Assembly (NCBI RefSeq): GCF_002975275.1 | Contig: NZ_PCOQ01000029.1 | Coordinates: 1 to 64,000, forward strand | Source: Achromobacter sp. MYb9 | GTDB taxonomy: Bacteria > Pseudomonadota > Gammaproteobacteria > Burkholderiales > Burkholderiaceae_B | Length of the DNA stretch: 64,000 bases | Direction: 5' to 3' | The notes under the pieces: model-generated | The model's database searches: none | What the model was told of the DNA's origin: nothing | Seen by the model: the letters and a program-made list of their open reading frames with translations, nothing else | Shown: positions 7,585 through 15,733 of the stretch, in pieces | Numbering within the stretch: the first letter of the stretch is position 1 | Layout: the number at the start of each line of letters is the position of its first letter | Translations under genes and position numbers: made by a program

Positions 7585-8217
7585 ATGGCCGATATGGCGA
7601 TGTTTCTTGGGGCGTTGCTGATTGTCTACGTGGTGCCTGGACCGGACATGATCCTGTTGCTGGAAACCGGGCTGTTGCGTGGCCGCGGACAGGCCTTGGC
7701 GGTGGCCGTCGGGCTGGCCATCGCGCGCGCCGCCCATGTGACGCTGGCAGCGCTGGGGCTGGCTGCCTTGTTCAAGACCCACCCCTGGGCGTTCGACGCC
7801 GCGCGCACGGTGGGCGGCGTTTATCTGATGTGGTTGGGCGTGCGGCTGCTGCGCGCCGGACCCGTCGCATTCGACGCCGCCGGCCAGGAGCCGCCGCGTG
7901 GAGCCGGCTGGGGCGGCGCGCTGCTTGCCGGCGTGCTGACCAACGTGCTCAACCCCAAGGCGTTGCTGTTCTGCTCGGTGCTGCTGCCGCAGTTCGTGTC
8001 GCCGGCCCACGGGCCGATCGGCCCGCAGTTCGCGTTGCTGGGCGTCATCCTGGTCAGTCTCGGGTTGGCGTTCGACGTCGTGTGCGCGTTGGCGGGCGGA
8101 GCGGTGGGGCGCTGGATGTCGTCCAGCCCGCGCGCACAGAAGGTGCAGAGCGTGGTCTTCGGCACCGCGCTGATTGGCTTCGGCTTGCGGCTGACCTTCG
8201 CGCAACGCCCTGCCTGA
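7585..8217 (+). CDS. LysE/RhtB-family amino-acid exporter
   Basis: 210 residues counted from the ATG at 7585, chosen because GGGAG lies 7 bases upstream; an ATG at 7567 has no ribosome site. The chain has the LysE layout: a first membrane helix with the signature YVVPGPDMILLLETGL, a second hydrophobic block (AVGLAIARAAHVTLAALGLAALF), VYLMWLGVRLLR, then NVLNPKALLFCSVLLPQF, and C-terminal helices; six membrane segments are expected. It is an inner-membrane exporter for an amino acid or homoserine-lactone-like compound, probably induced through the divergent Lrp-type protein. It ends before a bidirectional terminator. Confidence 0.92.
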   Translation: MADMAMFLGALLIVYVVPGPDMILLLETGLLRGRGQALAVAVGLAIARAAHVTLAALGLAALFKTHPWAFDAARTVGGVYLMWLGVRLLRAGPVAFDAAGQEPPRGAGWGGALLAGVLTNVLNPKALLFCSVLLPQFVSPAHGPIGPQFALLGVILVSLGLAFDVVCALAGGAVGRWMSSSPRAQKVQSVVFGTALIGFGLRLTFAQRPA

Positions 8218-8249
8218 AGCGAATAGGGGCGGTGCTTGCCAGCATGAAC

Positions 8250-8284
8250 AAAGGGCCTGACGCGTCGCCGCGCCAGGCCCTTTT
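8250..8284. terminator. bidirectional rho-independent terminator
   Basis: AAAGGGCCTG and CAGGCCCTTTT pair around a 14-base loop; the A and T runs on the two flanks let it serve both the LysE-like gene (plus) and the ABC exporter gene (minus), which converge here. Confidence 0.8.
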
Positions 8285-8302
8285 CCAAAGCGGCCAGGCC
8301 GC

Positions 8303-10189
8303 TTACTTGCCGAACGCGTAGGCGTCTTCGTCCAGGTCTTCTTCCTTGACGGCAGGCGGCGTGGCGCCGTCCTGCAACATTTCCGCCGGCGTCATGCCCT
8401 TGGTCAATTCCAGGGCCTGGCGCTCGAACAGGCGCCGGTACAGGCCGCCCTTCAAGCGGATCAGCGCATCGTGGCTGCCTTCTTCGATGATGCGGCCACG
8501 ATCCATCACCAACAGGCGGTCCAGCGCGCGGACGGTCGACAGGCGGTGCGCCACCACCAGCGTGGTGCGGCCTTCCATCAGCCGGTCCATGGCTTGCTGG
8601 ATCAGCACTTCGCTTTCACTGTCCAGGCTGGAGGTCGCCTCGTCCAGGATCAGGATGGGCGAATCCGCCAGGAACGCCCGCGCGATGGCCACGCGCTGGC
8701 GTTCGCCGCCCGACAACTTCACGCCGCGTTCACCCACCAGCGTGTCGTAGCCCTTGGGCAGCGACATGATGAAGTCGTGCGCGCTGGCCAGCCTGGCCGC
8801 TTGCTCGATCTGGGCCTGGGTGGCGCCCGGCCGCGCGTAGGCGATGTTCTCCGCCAGCGTGCGGTGGAACAGCACCGGATCCTGCTGCACGATGGCGATC
8901 TGGCTGCGCAGCGACGCCTGCTTCACCCGGGCAATATCCTGCCCGTCGATGGTGATGCGGCCGTCGTTCACGTCATACAGGCGCTGGATCAGCTTGATGA
9001 ACGTGGTTTTGCCCGAACCCGAATGGCCCACCAGCCCGACGCGTTCGCCCGGCGCGATGCGCGCGGAGAATTTGTCGTACAGCGCGGTGTTGTGCGAACC
9101 ATAACGGAAGGTCACGTCTTCGAAGCGGATTTCGCCGGCGGTGATCCGGATCGCGCCTGCGCCGGGCTGGTCGGACACGCCGAGAGGCTGGCGTTCCATC
9201 GCCACCAGTTCCTCCATGTCGTTGACCGAGCGCTGCAGGTTGCGGATGTGCATGCCCACGTCGCGCAGATAGCCTTGCAGCACGAAGAACATCGTCAACG
9301 TGAAGGTGATGTCGCCCACGGTCGCCTGGTTGCGCGACCACAGCAGCAGCGACGCACCCAGGATGGCCGCTTGCATCGTCACCAGCATCGCGCCCTGGAT
9401 ACCGCCGTTCAGCGTGGCGCGCACCCAGGTGCGCCGCGTGCGGTTGCGCCATTTGTTGACCACGCGGTCCAGCCGGACTTCCTCGCGCGTTTCCGCGCCG
9501 AAGGCCTTGACGACCGCGTTGCAGCTGACGGCGTCGGCCAGCGCGCCGCCCATGCGGGTATCCCAGGCGTTGCCCAGGCGCGCGGCCGGCGCCACGAAGC
9601 CGAGCGACAGCGCCGCGGTGACGGCGATGTACAGCACCGAACCCAGGCCCACCACCAGCCCCATCAGCGGCCAGTGCGCGCCCAGCAACGCCGTGGCGCC
9701 CACCAGCATCACGATGGACGGCAGCAGGGCGACCAGCAGCGTGTCGTTCAGGATGTCGACGGCCCACATGCCGCGCGTGATCTTGCGCACCGTGGATCCG
9801 GCGAAGCTGTTGGCATGCCAGTCGGTGGAAAAGCGCTGCACGCGGTAGAAGGCGTTGGACACAATGCCGTTCATCATCTTCAACGTGAAGGTGATGATGT
9901 TCTGGAACACGGCCTGGCGCAGCAGGGTGCCGCCCACGCCTAGCGCCACCAGCAGCCAGAAGGCCGTGATGGCGGCGTTCCACGCCAGGTCGTTGCCGCT
10001 TGAGCCCGAAGCGACGGCGTCGACCAGCCGGCCCGCGTACATCGGGGTCAGGATATCGGCCACGGCCGACAGCAGCGCCAGCAGCACGATGACAAGCGTG
10101 CGCCAGGGTTGCAGGCCCCAGTGGCGGAAGGTAAAGCCCAGGACATCCTTAAAGGCCTGTCCTCGAAAGTCTATTTTTTTTCTAGCCAT
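8303..10189 (-). CDS. ABC exporter half-transporter (fused membrane and ATPase domains)
   Basis: 628 residues from the ATG at 10189 (ARKKIDFRGQAFKDVLGFTFRHWG). An N-terminal six-helix exporter domain (about 30-330) is followed by an ATPase domain with Walker A GHSGSGKTT, Q-loop IVQQDP, signature LSGGERQR, Walker B ILILDEATSSLD and H-loop VVAHRLSTV. It should act as a homodimer in the inner membrane, exporting lipid, drug or peptide-like substrates. The ORF can be extended 25 codons upstream, but that part runs through the leader region; the region upstream of 10189 has no good ribosome site, in line with control by the leader ORF and stem described below. The C-terminal tail is acidic (EEDLDEDAYAF). 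Confidence 0.9.
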   Translation of the reverse strand: MARKKIDFRGQAFKDVLGFTFRHWGLQPWRTLVIVLLALLSAVADILTPMYAGRLVDAVASGSSGNDLAWNAAITAFWLLVALGVGGTLLRQAVFQNIITFTLKMMNGIVSNAFYRVQRFSTDWHANSFAGSTVRKITRGMWAVDILNDTLLVALLPSIVMLVGATALLGAHWPLMGLVVGLGSVLYIAVTAALSLGFVAPAARLGNAWDTRMGGALADAVSCNAVVKAFGAETREEVRLDRVVNKWRNRTRRTWVRATLNGGIQGAMLVTMQAAILGASLLLWSRNQATVGDITFTLTMFFVLQGYLRDVGMHIRNLQRSVNDMEELVAMERQPLGVSDQPGAGAIRITAGEIRFEDVTFRYGSHNTALYDKFSARIAPGERVGLVGHSGSGKTTFIKLIQRLYDVNDGRITIDGQDIARVKQASLRSQIAIVQQDPVLFHRTLAENIAYARPGATQAQIEQAARLASAHDFIMSLPKGYDTLVGERGVKLSGGERQRVAIARAFLADSPILILDEATSSLDSESEVLIQQAMDRLMEGRTTLVVAHRLSTVRALDRLLVMDRGRIIEEGSHDALIRLKGGLYRRLFERQALELTKGMTPAEMLQDGATPPAVKEEDLDEDAYAFGK

Positions 10190-10270
10190 AACAATGGCCC
10201 GGCGGCACAAGACACGCCAGGATGTCCTTGTGAGGAAAGAGGGGATAACAAGCCGGATGCCCAAGGCACC

Positions 10271-10317
10271 GGCGACTGCGTTCAGGAGTTTGGAGCGGGC
10301 ACGGAGGACCAGTCGCC
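10271..10317 (-). promoter_or_regulatory. candidate attenuator stem between leader ORF and ABC gene
   Basis: On the transcript GGCGACTG and CAGTCGCC can form a perfect 8-bp stem with a 31-base loop. It lies about 40 bases after the leader ORF stop and about 80 bases before the ABC start codon. There is no T-run, so it would act by Rho access or translation rather than as an intrinsic terminator (inference). Confidence 0.4.
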
Positions 10318-10355
10318 AGGTAACGGTCTAGCGATGGATCCGCGCGGGCGACGAC

Positions 10356-10412
10356 TTAATGGCGTCGCGGGGACACGCGCGGGACGGCGTTGAGCATGGG
10401 GTGAGTCATCAT
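10356..10412 (-). CDS. 18-codon leader peptide upstream of the ABC exporter
   Basis: ATG-ATG start at 10412 with a strong ribosome site (GGGAGG, about 5 bases away). The peptide is MMTHPMLNAVPRVSPRRH: three prolines, four basic residues close to the stop, then TAA. It is the first ORF on the transcript predicted from the promoter at 10477-10505 and lies about 170 bases before the ABC start. Proline- and arginine-rich short leaders such as MgtL control downstream transport genes by ribosome stalling; this analogy is inference, and no sequence homology is claimed. Confidence 0.55.
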   Translation of the reverse strand: MMTHPMLNAVPRVSPRRH

Positions 10413-10476
10413 GCAGCCTCCCTGTCGGTGATTTGAGTGGACGAAAAAAGGAAATGAGCAAAGGCCCGTATTGCTG

Positions 10477-10505
10477 ATTCTATAGAAGTGATGTAGGCGA
10501 ATCAA
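10477..10505 (-). promoter_or_regulatory. sigma70-type promoter for leader ORF and ABC exporter
   Basis: On the minus strand TTGATT (10505-10500) and TAGAAT (10482-10477) are spaced by exactly 17 bases. Predicted transcription start is near 10470, giving a leader of about 280 bases before the ABC gene. The rest of the 10413-10564 gap holds only an imperfect repeat (TGCCGAGT/ACTTGGCA) beside a T-run near the GntR stop. Confidence 0.65.
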
Positions 10506-10564
10506 CGGGGGCGGCGCCCACGCCATGCCGAGTGTGGGTTTTTTTCAACTTGGCATTCGGCGCA

Positions 10565-11278
10565 TCACGCCGACGTGAACAGGTCCGCGGGCAGTTGCGC
10601 GACGGCCTCGTAAGTCAGGCGGATGTGGGCCGCCAGCAGCGTGCAGGCCTGGTCGGCATCGCGCGCCAACGTGGCGTCAAGAATGCCCTGATGCTCATCG
10701 TGCAGATCGCGCGCGATGGGCTTGCGCGTGACCGTCAGGCGGCGGTAGCGCTCGGCCTGTTGATACAGGATGCCCAGGAAGTGGTGCATCCAGCGCGACG
10801 GACAGGCGCTGATCAATTCGCGGTGGAACTCGCGGTTGCGCTGCTCCCATTCTTCGAAGCGGGCCTCGGGATCGGCCGCCAGGCGCTGTTCCGCTTTGCT
10901 GAGGCGATGGAAGGCGCCCAGCACCGCGCTTTCCCAGGTGTCGTCGCCCACGGCGATCGACTGGCGCAACGCTTCGGTTTCCAGCAACACCCGGTTTTCG
11001 GTGATGTCGCGGAAGTCGTCCAGTGAAATGGGGGTGACGTGAAAGCCGCGCTGTCCCTGCGCGATGACCAGCGCATCGGACACCAGCAGCGCCAGCGCTT
11101 CACGCAGCGTGCCCGCGCCCACGCCGTAGTCGTCCTTCAGGTGTTCGACGCGCAGGCGCGAACCCGGCGGATGCTTGCCCTGGATGATGTCGCGTCGCAG
11201 GTTGACATAGGCCGTGCCCACCAGCGTGTTGGCCGAGGCGGTATGGGCAAGCGAGGGGAGCGGGGTTCCATCTGACAT
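10565..11278 (-). CDS. GntR/FadR-family (FCD) transcriptional regulator
   Basis: 237 residues from the ATG at 11278. The N-terminal winged HTH reads AYVNLRRDIIQGKHPPGSRLRVEHLKDDYGVGAGTLREALALL; the C-terminal all-helical FCD domain carries the metal/ligand residues in NREFHRELISAC and the final HIRLTYEAV. Such proteins are usually repressors released by a pathway carboxylate. It is divergent from the extradiol dioxygenase operon with a perfect 9-bp-arm dyad in between. Longer in-frame versions start inside that promoter and are rejected. Confidence 0.93.
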   Translation of the reverse strand: MSDGTPLPSLAHTASANTLVGTAYVNLRRDIIQGKHPPGSRLRVEHLKDDYGVGAGTLREALALLVSDALVIAQGQRGFHVTPISLDDFRDITENRVLLETEALRQSIAVGDDTWESAVLGAFHRLSKAEQRLAADPEARFEEWEQRNREFHRELISACPSRWMHHFLGILYQQAERYRRLTVTRKPIARDLHDEHQGILDATLARDADQACTLLAAHIRLTYEAVAQLPADLFTSA

Positions 11279-11305
11279 GAAGAACACTGTAGCACTACGC
11301 TGAAA

Positions 11306-11338
11306 AAATCTCGATAAAAATTGTTGACTTCGAGATTT
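11306..11338. promoter_or_regulatory. inverted repeat, probable operator of the divergent FCD regulator
   Basis: AAATCTCGA and TCGAGATTT are perfect 9-bp arms 15 bases apart. The -35 box of the rightward promoter (TTGACT, 11324-11329) lies inside the spacer, so occupancy would repress the catabolic operon and probably the regulator gene too. Confidence 0.7.
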
Positions 11339-11352
11339 GTGCTGCCTATCGT
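11324..11352 (+). promoter_or_regulatory. promoter of the aromatic meta-cleavage/Liv operon
   Basis: TTGACT (11324-11329), 17-base spacer, TATCGT (11347-11352). It overlaps the right arm of the dyad and sits about 75 bases before the GTG start at 11427. Confidence 0.5.
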
Positions 11353-11426
11353 AGAAAAAAGCGCCGCCATCCTGCGGAAAAATTCCCCCGGCACCGGCCG
11401 GCGGCAGGCGCACCAGGAGACAAGCA

Positions 11427-12290
11427 GTGATACGGCTACACGACATCCGGTACGTCCGGCTGGGCACCCGTGATCTGGACGCCGCGGTGCGCTACGCGAC
11501 CACGGTGCTGGGGCTGGAGCTGGCCCGCAAGGAACATGGGGCGGCGTACTTCAAGTCCGACTCCCGCGACCACACCCTTTGCTATTTCGAAGGCGATCCG
11601 CGCGACCATACGGCCGCGTTCGAGGTGGATTCGCCGGAAGAGCTGGAGCGCGCCGGCGCCGTGCTGGAACGCAGCGGTTATCGGGTGGCCGCCGGGCGCC
11701 GTGAAGACGCCGAGCAGCGCTATGTGCGCGATTTCCTGCAATTCACCGACCCGTCCGGCAACCGCATCGAACTGGTGCTGGCGCCGCACCACAGCGGCCG
11801 GCGGTATTTCCCTGGCCGCGACGCCGGCGTCACGGGGTTCTCGCACATCGGGTTGCGCACCCTGGACCCGCGGCGCGATGAAGCCTTCTGGACGGGGTTG
11901 CTATCCGCCCGCGTCAGTGACCGTATCGGCGAGGCGCCACTGCTGCGCATCGATGAAGTCCATCACAAGATCGCGCTGTTCCCGTCGACGTATCCGGGCG
12001 TGCAGCACATCAACCATCAGGTCGAGAGCATCGACGACATCATGCGCGCCTGGTATCAGCTGCGCGAATGGAACGTGCCGATCCGCTTCGGCCCCGGCCG
12101 CCATCCGACCTCGGGCGCGATGTTCCTGTACTTCGACGGCCCGGACGGAATGATCTACGAATACTCCACCGGCGTGCGGCTGATCAGCGCCGAAGAGGAA
12201 AAGACCCACCGGCCGCGCAGCTTCCCGGCGGTGCCGTCGTCGTTCTGCATGTGGGGCGCCAAGCCCGATATCCCGGAGTTCAAGACATGA
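11427..12290 (+). CDS. extradiol ring-cleavage dioxygenase (VOC family, BphC-like)
   Basis: 287 residues, GTG start with AGGAG 9 bases upstream. Two vicinal-oxygen-chelate repeats are present. The second carries all the marks of a type I extradiol dioxygenase: H140 in GFSHIGL, H197 in HINHQV and E245 in YEYSTGV as the Fe(II) ligands, and H226 in GPGRHP plus Y246 as likely active-site residues. The enzyme should cleave a 2,3-dihydroxylated aromatic acid or biaryl next to the diol (meta cleavage). Next come an aldolase-II-like protein and a semialdehyde dehydrogenase. That order recalls the p-cumate (CmtC, CmtD) type of pathway, where the ring is opened and then decarboxylated; the exact substrate is inference. 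Confidence 0.85.
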   Translation: MIRLHDIRYVRLGTRDLDAAVRYATTVLGLELARKEHGAAYFKSDSRDHTLCYFEGDPRDHTAAFEVDSPEELERAGAVLERSGYRVAAGRREDAEQRYVRDFLQFTDPSGNRIELVLAPHHSGRRYFPGRDAGVTGFSHIGLRTLDPRRDEAFWTGLLSARVSDRIGEAPLLRIDEVHHKIALFPSTYPGVQHINHQVESIDDIMRAWYQLREWNVPIRFGPGRHPTSGAMFLYFDGPDGMIYEYSTGVRLISAEEEKTHRPRSFPAVPSSFCMWGAKPDIPEFKT

Positions 12291-13012
12291 GCGCCGTGCG
12301 CAAGGACGCCAGCGGCGGGCAGGAGGCGCTGGTGCGCGTCGCCGCGCGCGCGCTGGCGCGGGCCAATCTGGTCCACGCCTACGGGCATTGCAGCAGCCGG
12401 CTGGATGCGGGCCATTTCCTGGTGTGCGCGGCGCGGCCCATGGGGCTGATCACGCCGGGCGAGGCGGGCACGGTGGTGCCGGTGCACGAAGAGTTGCCCG
12501 ACGGCGTGCTGGGCGAAGTGCGCATCCATCAGCACATCTATCGCTTGCGCCCCGATGTCGGGGGCGTGGTGCGTTCCATGCCGCCCACGGTGATGACCCT
12601 GTCTTCGGCGCGCCTCACGCCCGCGCCACGCCACGGCATGGGCGCTTATTTCTCGCCCGCCGTGCCGCTGTGGGACGACCCCCAGCTGGTGCGCACCGAT
12701 GCGCAGGCGCGTGGGGTGGCCCAGACGCTGGGCGCCGCCAGCGCGATCGCGATGCGCGGCAACGGCGCCGTGGTGGCGGCCGAGTCGTTGATGCATGCCA
12801 CCGTGCTGACCTGGTATCTGGAAGACGCCGCCCGCATCGAGTGGCAACTGCGCGCCGCGGGGCTGGCCGATGGCGCGCCCGTGCTGTCGCCCGAAGAGGC
12901 CGCTGTCCGCGCGGTAGGCACGGGACGCATCTATGAACGCATGTGGGAATTCCTGACCGCCGGCGACCCCGAGGGCGCGCTGGCCGACCTGTCACAACCG
13001 AGAGCGCAATGA
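12287..13012 (+). CDS. class II aldolase/adducin-like protein, possible decarboxylase
   Basis: 241 residues; its ATG overlaps the preceding stop (ATGA). The fold signature is visible (ARALARANLVHAYGHCSSRLD, LITPGE, EVRIHQHIYRLRPDVGGVV, MRGNGAVVAAESLMHATVLTWYLEDAARIE). At the position where zinc-dependent class II aldolases have HTHP, this protein reads VVRSMPP, and the later His of the GHG loop is replaced by GNG, so the usual three-His zinc site is absent; E77, H81 and H83 are the only nearby candidates. CmtD of the p-cumate pathway, a decarboxylase acting after extradiol cleavage, is an aldolase-II-family protein, and the position right after the dioxygenase gene supports a similar role (inference). 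Confidence 0.75.
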   Translation: MSAVRKDASGGQEALVRVAARALARANLVHAYGHCSSRLDAGHFLVCAARPMGLITPGEAGTVVPVHEELPDGVLGEVRIHQHIYRLRPDVGGVVRSMPPTVMTLSSARLTPAPRHGMGAYFSPAVPLWDDPQLVRTDAQARGVAQTLGAASAIAMRGNGAVVAAESLMHATVLTWYLEDAARIEWQLRAAGLADGAPVLSPEEAAVRAVGTGRIYERMWEFLTAGDPEGALADLSQPRAQ

Positions 13013-14463
13013 CCGATTTCCGCAATTTCATCGACGGCCGTTGGGTCGAAACGGGAAAGACCTTTGATAACCGCGATCCGGTCGACAACCGGCTCATCGG
13101 GCGGGTGCACGAGGCGGGCGACGCGGAAGTCGACGCCGCGGCGCGGGCGGCCAAGGCGGCGCTACGCGGTCCTTGGGGCCAGCTGAAAACCCAGCAGCGG
13201 GTGGAACTGCTGCATGCGGTGGCCGACGGCATCACCCGCCGCTTCGATGATTTCGTCGACGCCGAGATCGCCGACACCGGCAAGCCATACGACCTGGCCA
13301 GCCATCTGGACATTCCGCGCGGCGCGGCCAATTTCAAGATCTTCGCGGACCTGATCCGCAATGTTCCCAACGAAACCTTTGACCTGGAAACGCCTGACGG
13401 CGGCCATGCGCTGAACTACGGCATGCGCGTGCCGCGCGGGGTCATCGGGGTGATCTGTCCGTGGAATCTGCCGTTGCTGCTGATGACCTGGAAGGTCGGG
13501 CCGGCGCTGGCCTGCGGCAATACGGTCGTGGTCAAGCCGTCCGAAGACACGCCGGGCACCGCCACCTTGCTGGGCGAAGTCATGAACGATGTCGGGGTGC
13601 CGGCCGGCGTCTACAACGTGGTCCACGGTTTCGGGCCAGGCTCGGCAGGCGAAAAGCTCAGCCGCCATCCCTTGGTGGATGGCATCACGTTCACCGGCGA
13701 GACCCGCACGGGTGAAGCCATCATGCAGGCGGCGGCGGTGGGCGTGCGGCCAGTGTCGTTCGAACTGGGCGGCAAGAACGCGGGCATCGTATTCGCGGAC
13801 GCCGATTTCGACCGCGCCGTGGCGGGCATCGCCCGGGCGGCGTTCGACAACACGGGGCAGGTCTGCCTGGGCACCGAGCGCGTTTACGTGCAGCGCCCCA
13901 TCTTCGAGCGTTTCGTCGCGGCGCTGGGCGCGCGGGCGCGCGGCTTCAAGCTGGGCCGACCCAAGGACCCGGGCGTGAACCTGGGGCCCCTGATTTCGCA
14001 GCGCCATCGCGACAAGGTGCTGGGCTTTTACGCCCGCGCCAAGGAAGAGGGCGCAAACGTGGTGGCGGGCGGCGGCGTGCCGGACATGCCGGACGGCCTG
14101 GCCGCCGGCGCGTGGATCCAGCCCACCGTCTGGACCGGCCTGCCGGAATCGTCGGCGGTCATCCAGCAGGAGATCTTCGGGCCGTGTTGCCACATCGCGC
14201 CGTTCGATACGGAAGAAGAAGCCATCGCCCTGGCCAACGCCACGCCCTACGGCCTGGCCGCGACCGTATGGACAAGCAATGTCGGCACGGCCCACCGGCT
14301 GGGCGCGGCGCTGGACGTGGGCATCTGCTGGATCAATTCGTGGTTCCTGCGCGACCTGCGCACGGCGTTCGGCGGCGCCAAGCAATCGGGCATCGGCCGC
14401 GAAGGCGGCGTGCATTCGCTGGAGTTCTACACCGAGCTGCGCAATGTCTGCGTGAAGCTCTGA
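13009..14463 (+). CDS. aldehyde dehydrogenase, 2-hydroxymuconic-semialdehyde-dehydrogenase-like
   Basis: 484 residues from the ATG that overlaps the previous stop. It is a complete NAD(P)-dependent ALDH: ICPWNLPLLLM, cofactor-binding K176 in VVKPSED, general base E252 in FELGGKN and the nucleophile C286 in GQVCLGTERVY, then GPCCHIAPFDTEEEA and FGGAKQSGIGREGG. The tight coupling to an extradiol dioxygenase and aldolase-like protein makes oxidation of a meta-cleavage semialdehyde to a muconate the most likely reaction. Sequence features (NYGMRVPRGVIGVI) fit the HMSD branch, but betaine-aldehyde-type relatives share most motifs. Cytosolic. Confidence 0.85.
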   Translation: MTDFRNFIDGRWVETGKTFDNRDPVDNRLIGRVHEAGDAEVDAAARAAKAALRGPWGQLKTQQRVELLHAVADGITRRFDDFVDAEIADTGKPYDLASHLDIPRGAANFKIFADLIRNVPNETFDLETPDGGHALNYGMRVPRGVIGVICPWNLPLLLMTWKVGPALACGNTVVVKPSEDTPGTATLLGEVMNDVGVPAGVYNVVHGFGPGSAGEKLSRHPLVDGITFTGETRTGEAIMQAAAVGVRPVSFELGGKNAGIVFADADFDRAVAGIARAAFDNTGQVCLGTERVYVQRPIFERFVAALGARARGFKLGRPKDPGVNLGPLISQRHRDKVLGFYARAKEEGANVVAGGGVPDMPDGLAAGAWIQPTVWTGLPESSAVIQQEIFGPCCHIAPFDTEEEAIALANATPYGLAATVWTSNVGTAHRLGAALDVGICWINSWFLRDLRTAFGGAKQSGIGREGGVHSLEFYTELRNVCVKL

Positions 14464-14523
14464 CGCGTCAAGGCAGGCGCCGCGCAGAACGGCGCCGCCG
14501 CCCAACCCCCAAGGAGACATTTC

Positions 14524-15705
14524 ATGCAAGCAATCCCAAGCGGCCTGGCCGCGCTGGCTGCGGCGGCGGCCCTGACCGTGGTGGCGCCGCAATCGGCGCG
14601 CGCCGACATCCGCATCGGCTTCACGGGCGTGCTGTCCGGACCGCAAGCGGCGCTGGGCCAGGACCAGTACGACGGACTGATGCTGGGCATCGAGCAGTTG
14701 GGCGGCAGCCTGGGCGGGCAAAAGGCGGTGGTGATCCGCGACGACGATCAGCTCAAGCCCGACGTGGGCGCGCAGATCGTGCAGAAATTCATCGAAAAGG
14801 ACAAGGTCGACGTGATGGTCGGGCTGGGCTTTTCGAATGTGCTGATGGCCGAGCTGCGGCGCATCAAGGAGTCCGGCGTGGTGGCGCTGTCCACCAATGC
14901 GGGTCCGGCGCCGATCGCCGGCCGCATGTGTCTGCCAAATCTGTTCGTGCTGGGCTGGCAGAACGACAGCATGTCGGAGGCCATGGGCAAGTATGTGAAA
15001 GACCAGGGCTACAAGCGCGCGTACCTGATGTCGGCGAATTACCAGGCGGGCAAAGACAAGCTGGCGGGCTTCAAGCGTTTCTACGGCGCGTCGCCGGCCG
15101 ACGAGGTCTATACGCAGCTGGGGCAACTGGACTATTCGGCCGAGATCTCGCGCATGCAGTCGGCCGGCCCCGATGCGCTGTTCGCCTTCTATACCGGTGG
15201 CGTGGGCGTGAACTTCGTGCGCCAGCTGCGCCAGGCCGGGTTGATGGAAAAGCTGCCGTTCTTTTCGGAAAGCCTGATCGATTCCAACACCCTGACCGCG
15301 TTGAAGGAGCAGGCCGTGGGCGCCATCTACGGTACGCCGTGGGCCACCACGCTGGACAACCCGCAGAACCGCAAATTCGTCGAGTCCTTCAAGGCCAGGT
15401 ACGGCCGCCTGCCGTCGGAGTATGCCGTGGGCGGCTACGACGCGGCCTACCTGCTGGATGCGGCGGTGCGCGCGCAGGGCGGAAAAGTGGGCGACAGCAA
15501 ATCGCTGGCGGCCGCCGTGAAGGCGGCGGGCGCCACGTTTCCATCGGTGCGCGGCAAGTTCCGCTTCAACACCAACAACATGCCGGTACAGAACCTGTAT
15601 GCCTACCAGGTGGTGAAGGAGGGCGACGGCATCGGCCTGAAACAGCTTGCCACGGTGTTGACGGATCATCAGGACGCCTACGTGGCGGACTGCCCGCTGA
15701 AGTGA
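14524..15705 (+). CDS. Liv-type ABC transporter, periplasmic substrate-binding protein
   Basis: 393 residues with signal peptide (cleavage after ARA near 27) and the type I periplasmic-binding fold typical of LivJ/K relatives: ADIRIGFTGVLSGPQAALGQDQYDGLMLGIEQLGG, then VMVGLGFSNVLMA and YAVGGYDAAYLLDAAV. AAGGAG precedes the ATG. It is the first gene of a five-gene uptake system (receptor, two permeases, two ATPases) inside the aromatic catabolic operon, so its ligand is more likely an aromatic acid than a branched amino acid. The 60-bp gap before it contains a GGCGCC repeat but no terminator. Confidence 0.92.
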   Translation: MQAIPSGLAALAAAAALTVVAPQSARADIRIGFTGVLSGPQAALGQDQYDGLMLGIEQLGGSLGGQKAVVIRDDDQLKPDVGAQIVQKFIEKDKVDVMVGLGFSNVLMAELRRIKESGVVALSTNAGPAPIAGRMCLPNLFVLGWQNDSMSEAMGKYVKDQGYKRAYLMSANYQAGKDKLAGFKRFYGASPADEVYTQLGQLDYSAEISRMQSAGPDALFAFYTGGVGVNFVRQLRQAGLMEKLPFFSESLIDSNTLTALKEQAVGAIYGTPWATTLDNPQNRKFVESFKARYGRLPSEYAVGGYDAAYLLDAAVRAQGGKVGDSKSLAAAVKAAGATFPSVRGKFRFNTNNMPVQNLYAYQVVKEGDGIGLKQLATVLTDHQDAYVADCPLK

Positions 15706-15733
15706 AGGGCCCGCGGCCCTCGGGAGACGTCCG

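Noticed and set aside
10522-10558. TGCCGAGT/ACTTGGCA repeat with T-run as terminator of the FCD regulator gene
   Set aside because: The arms are imperfect and the T-run is in the loop, on the wrong side for either direction.
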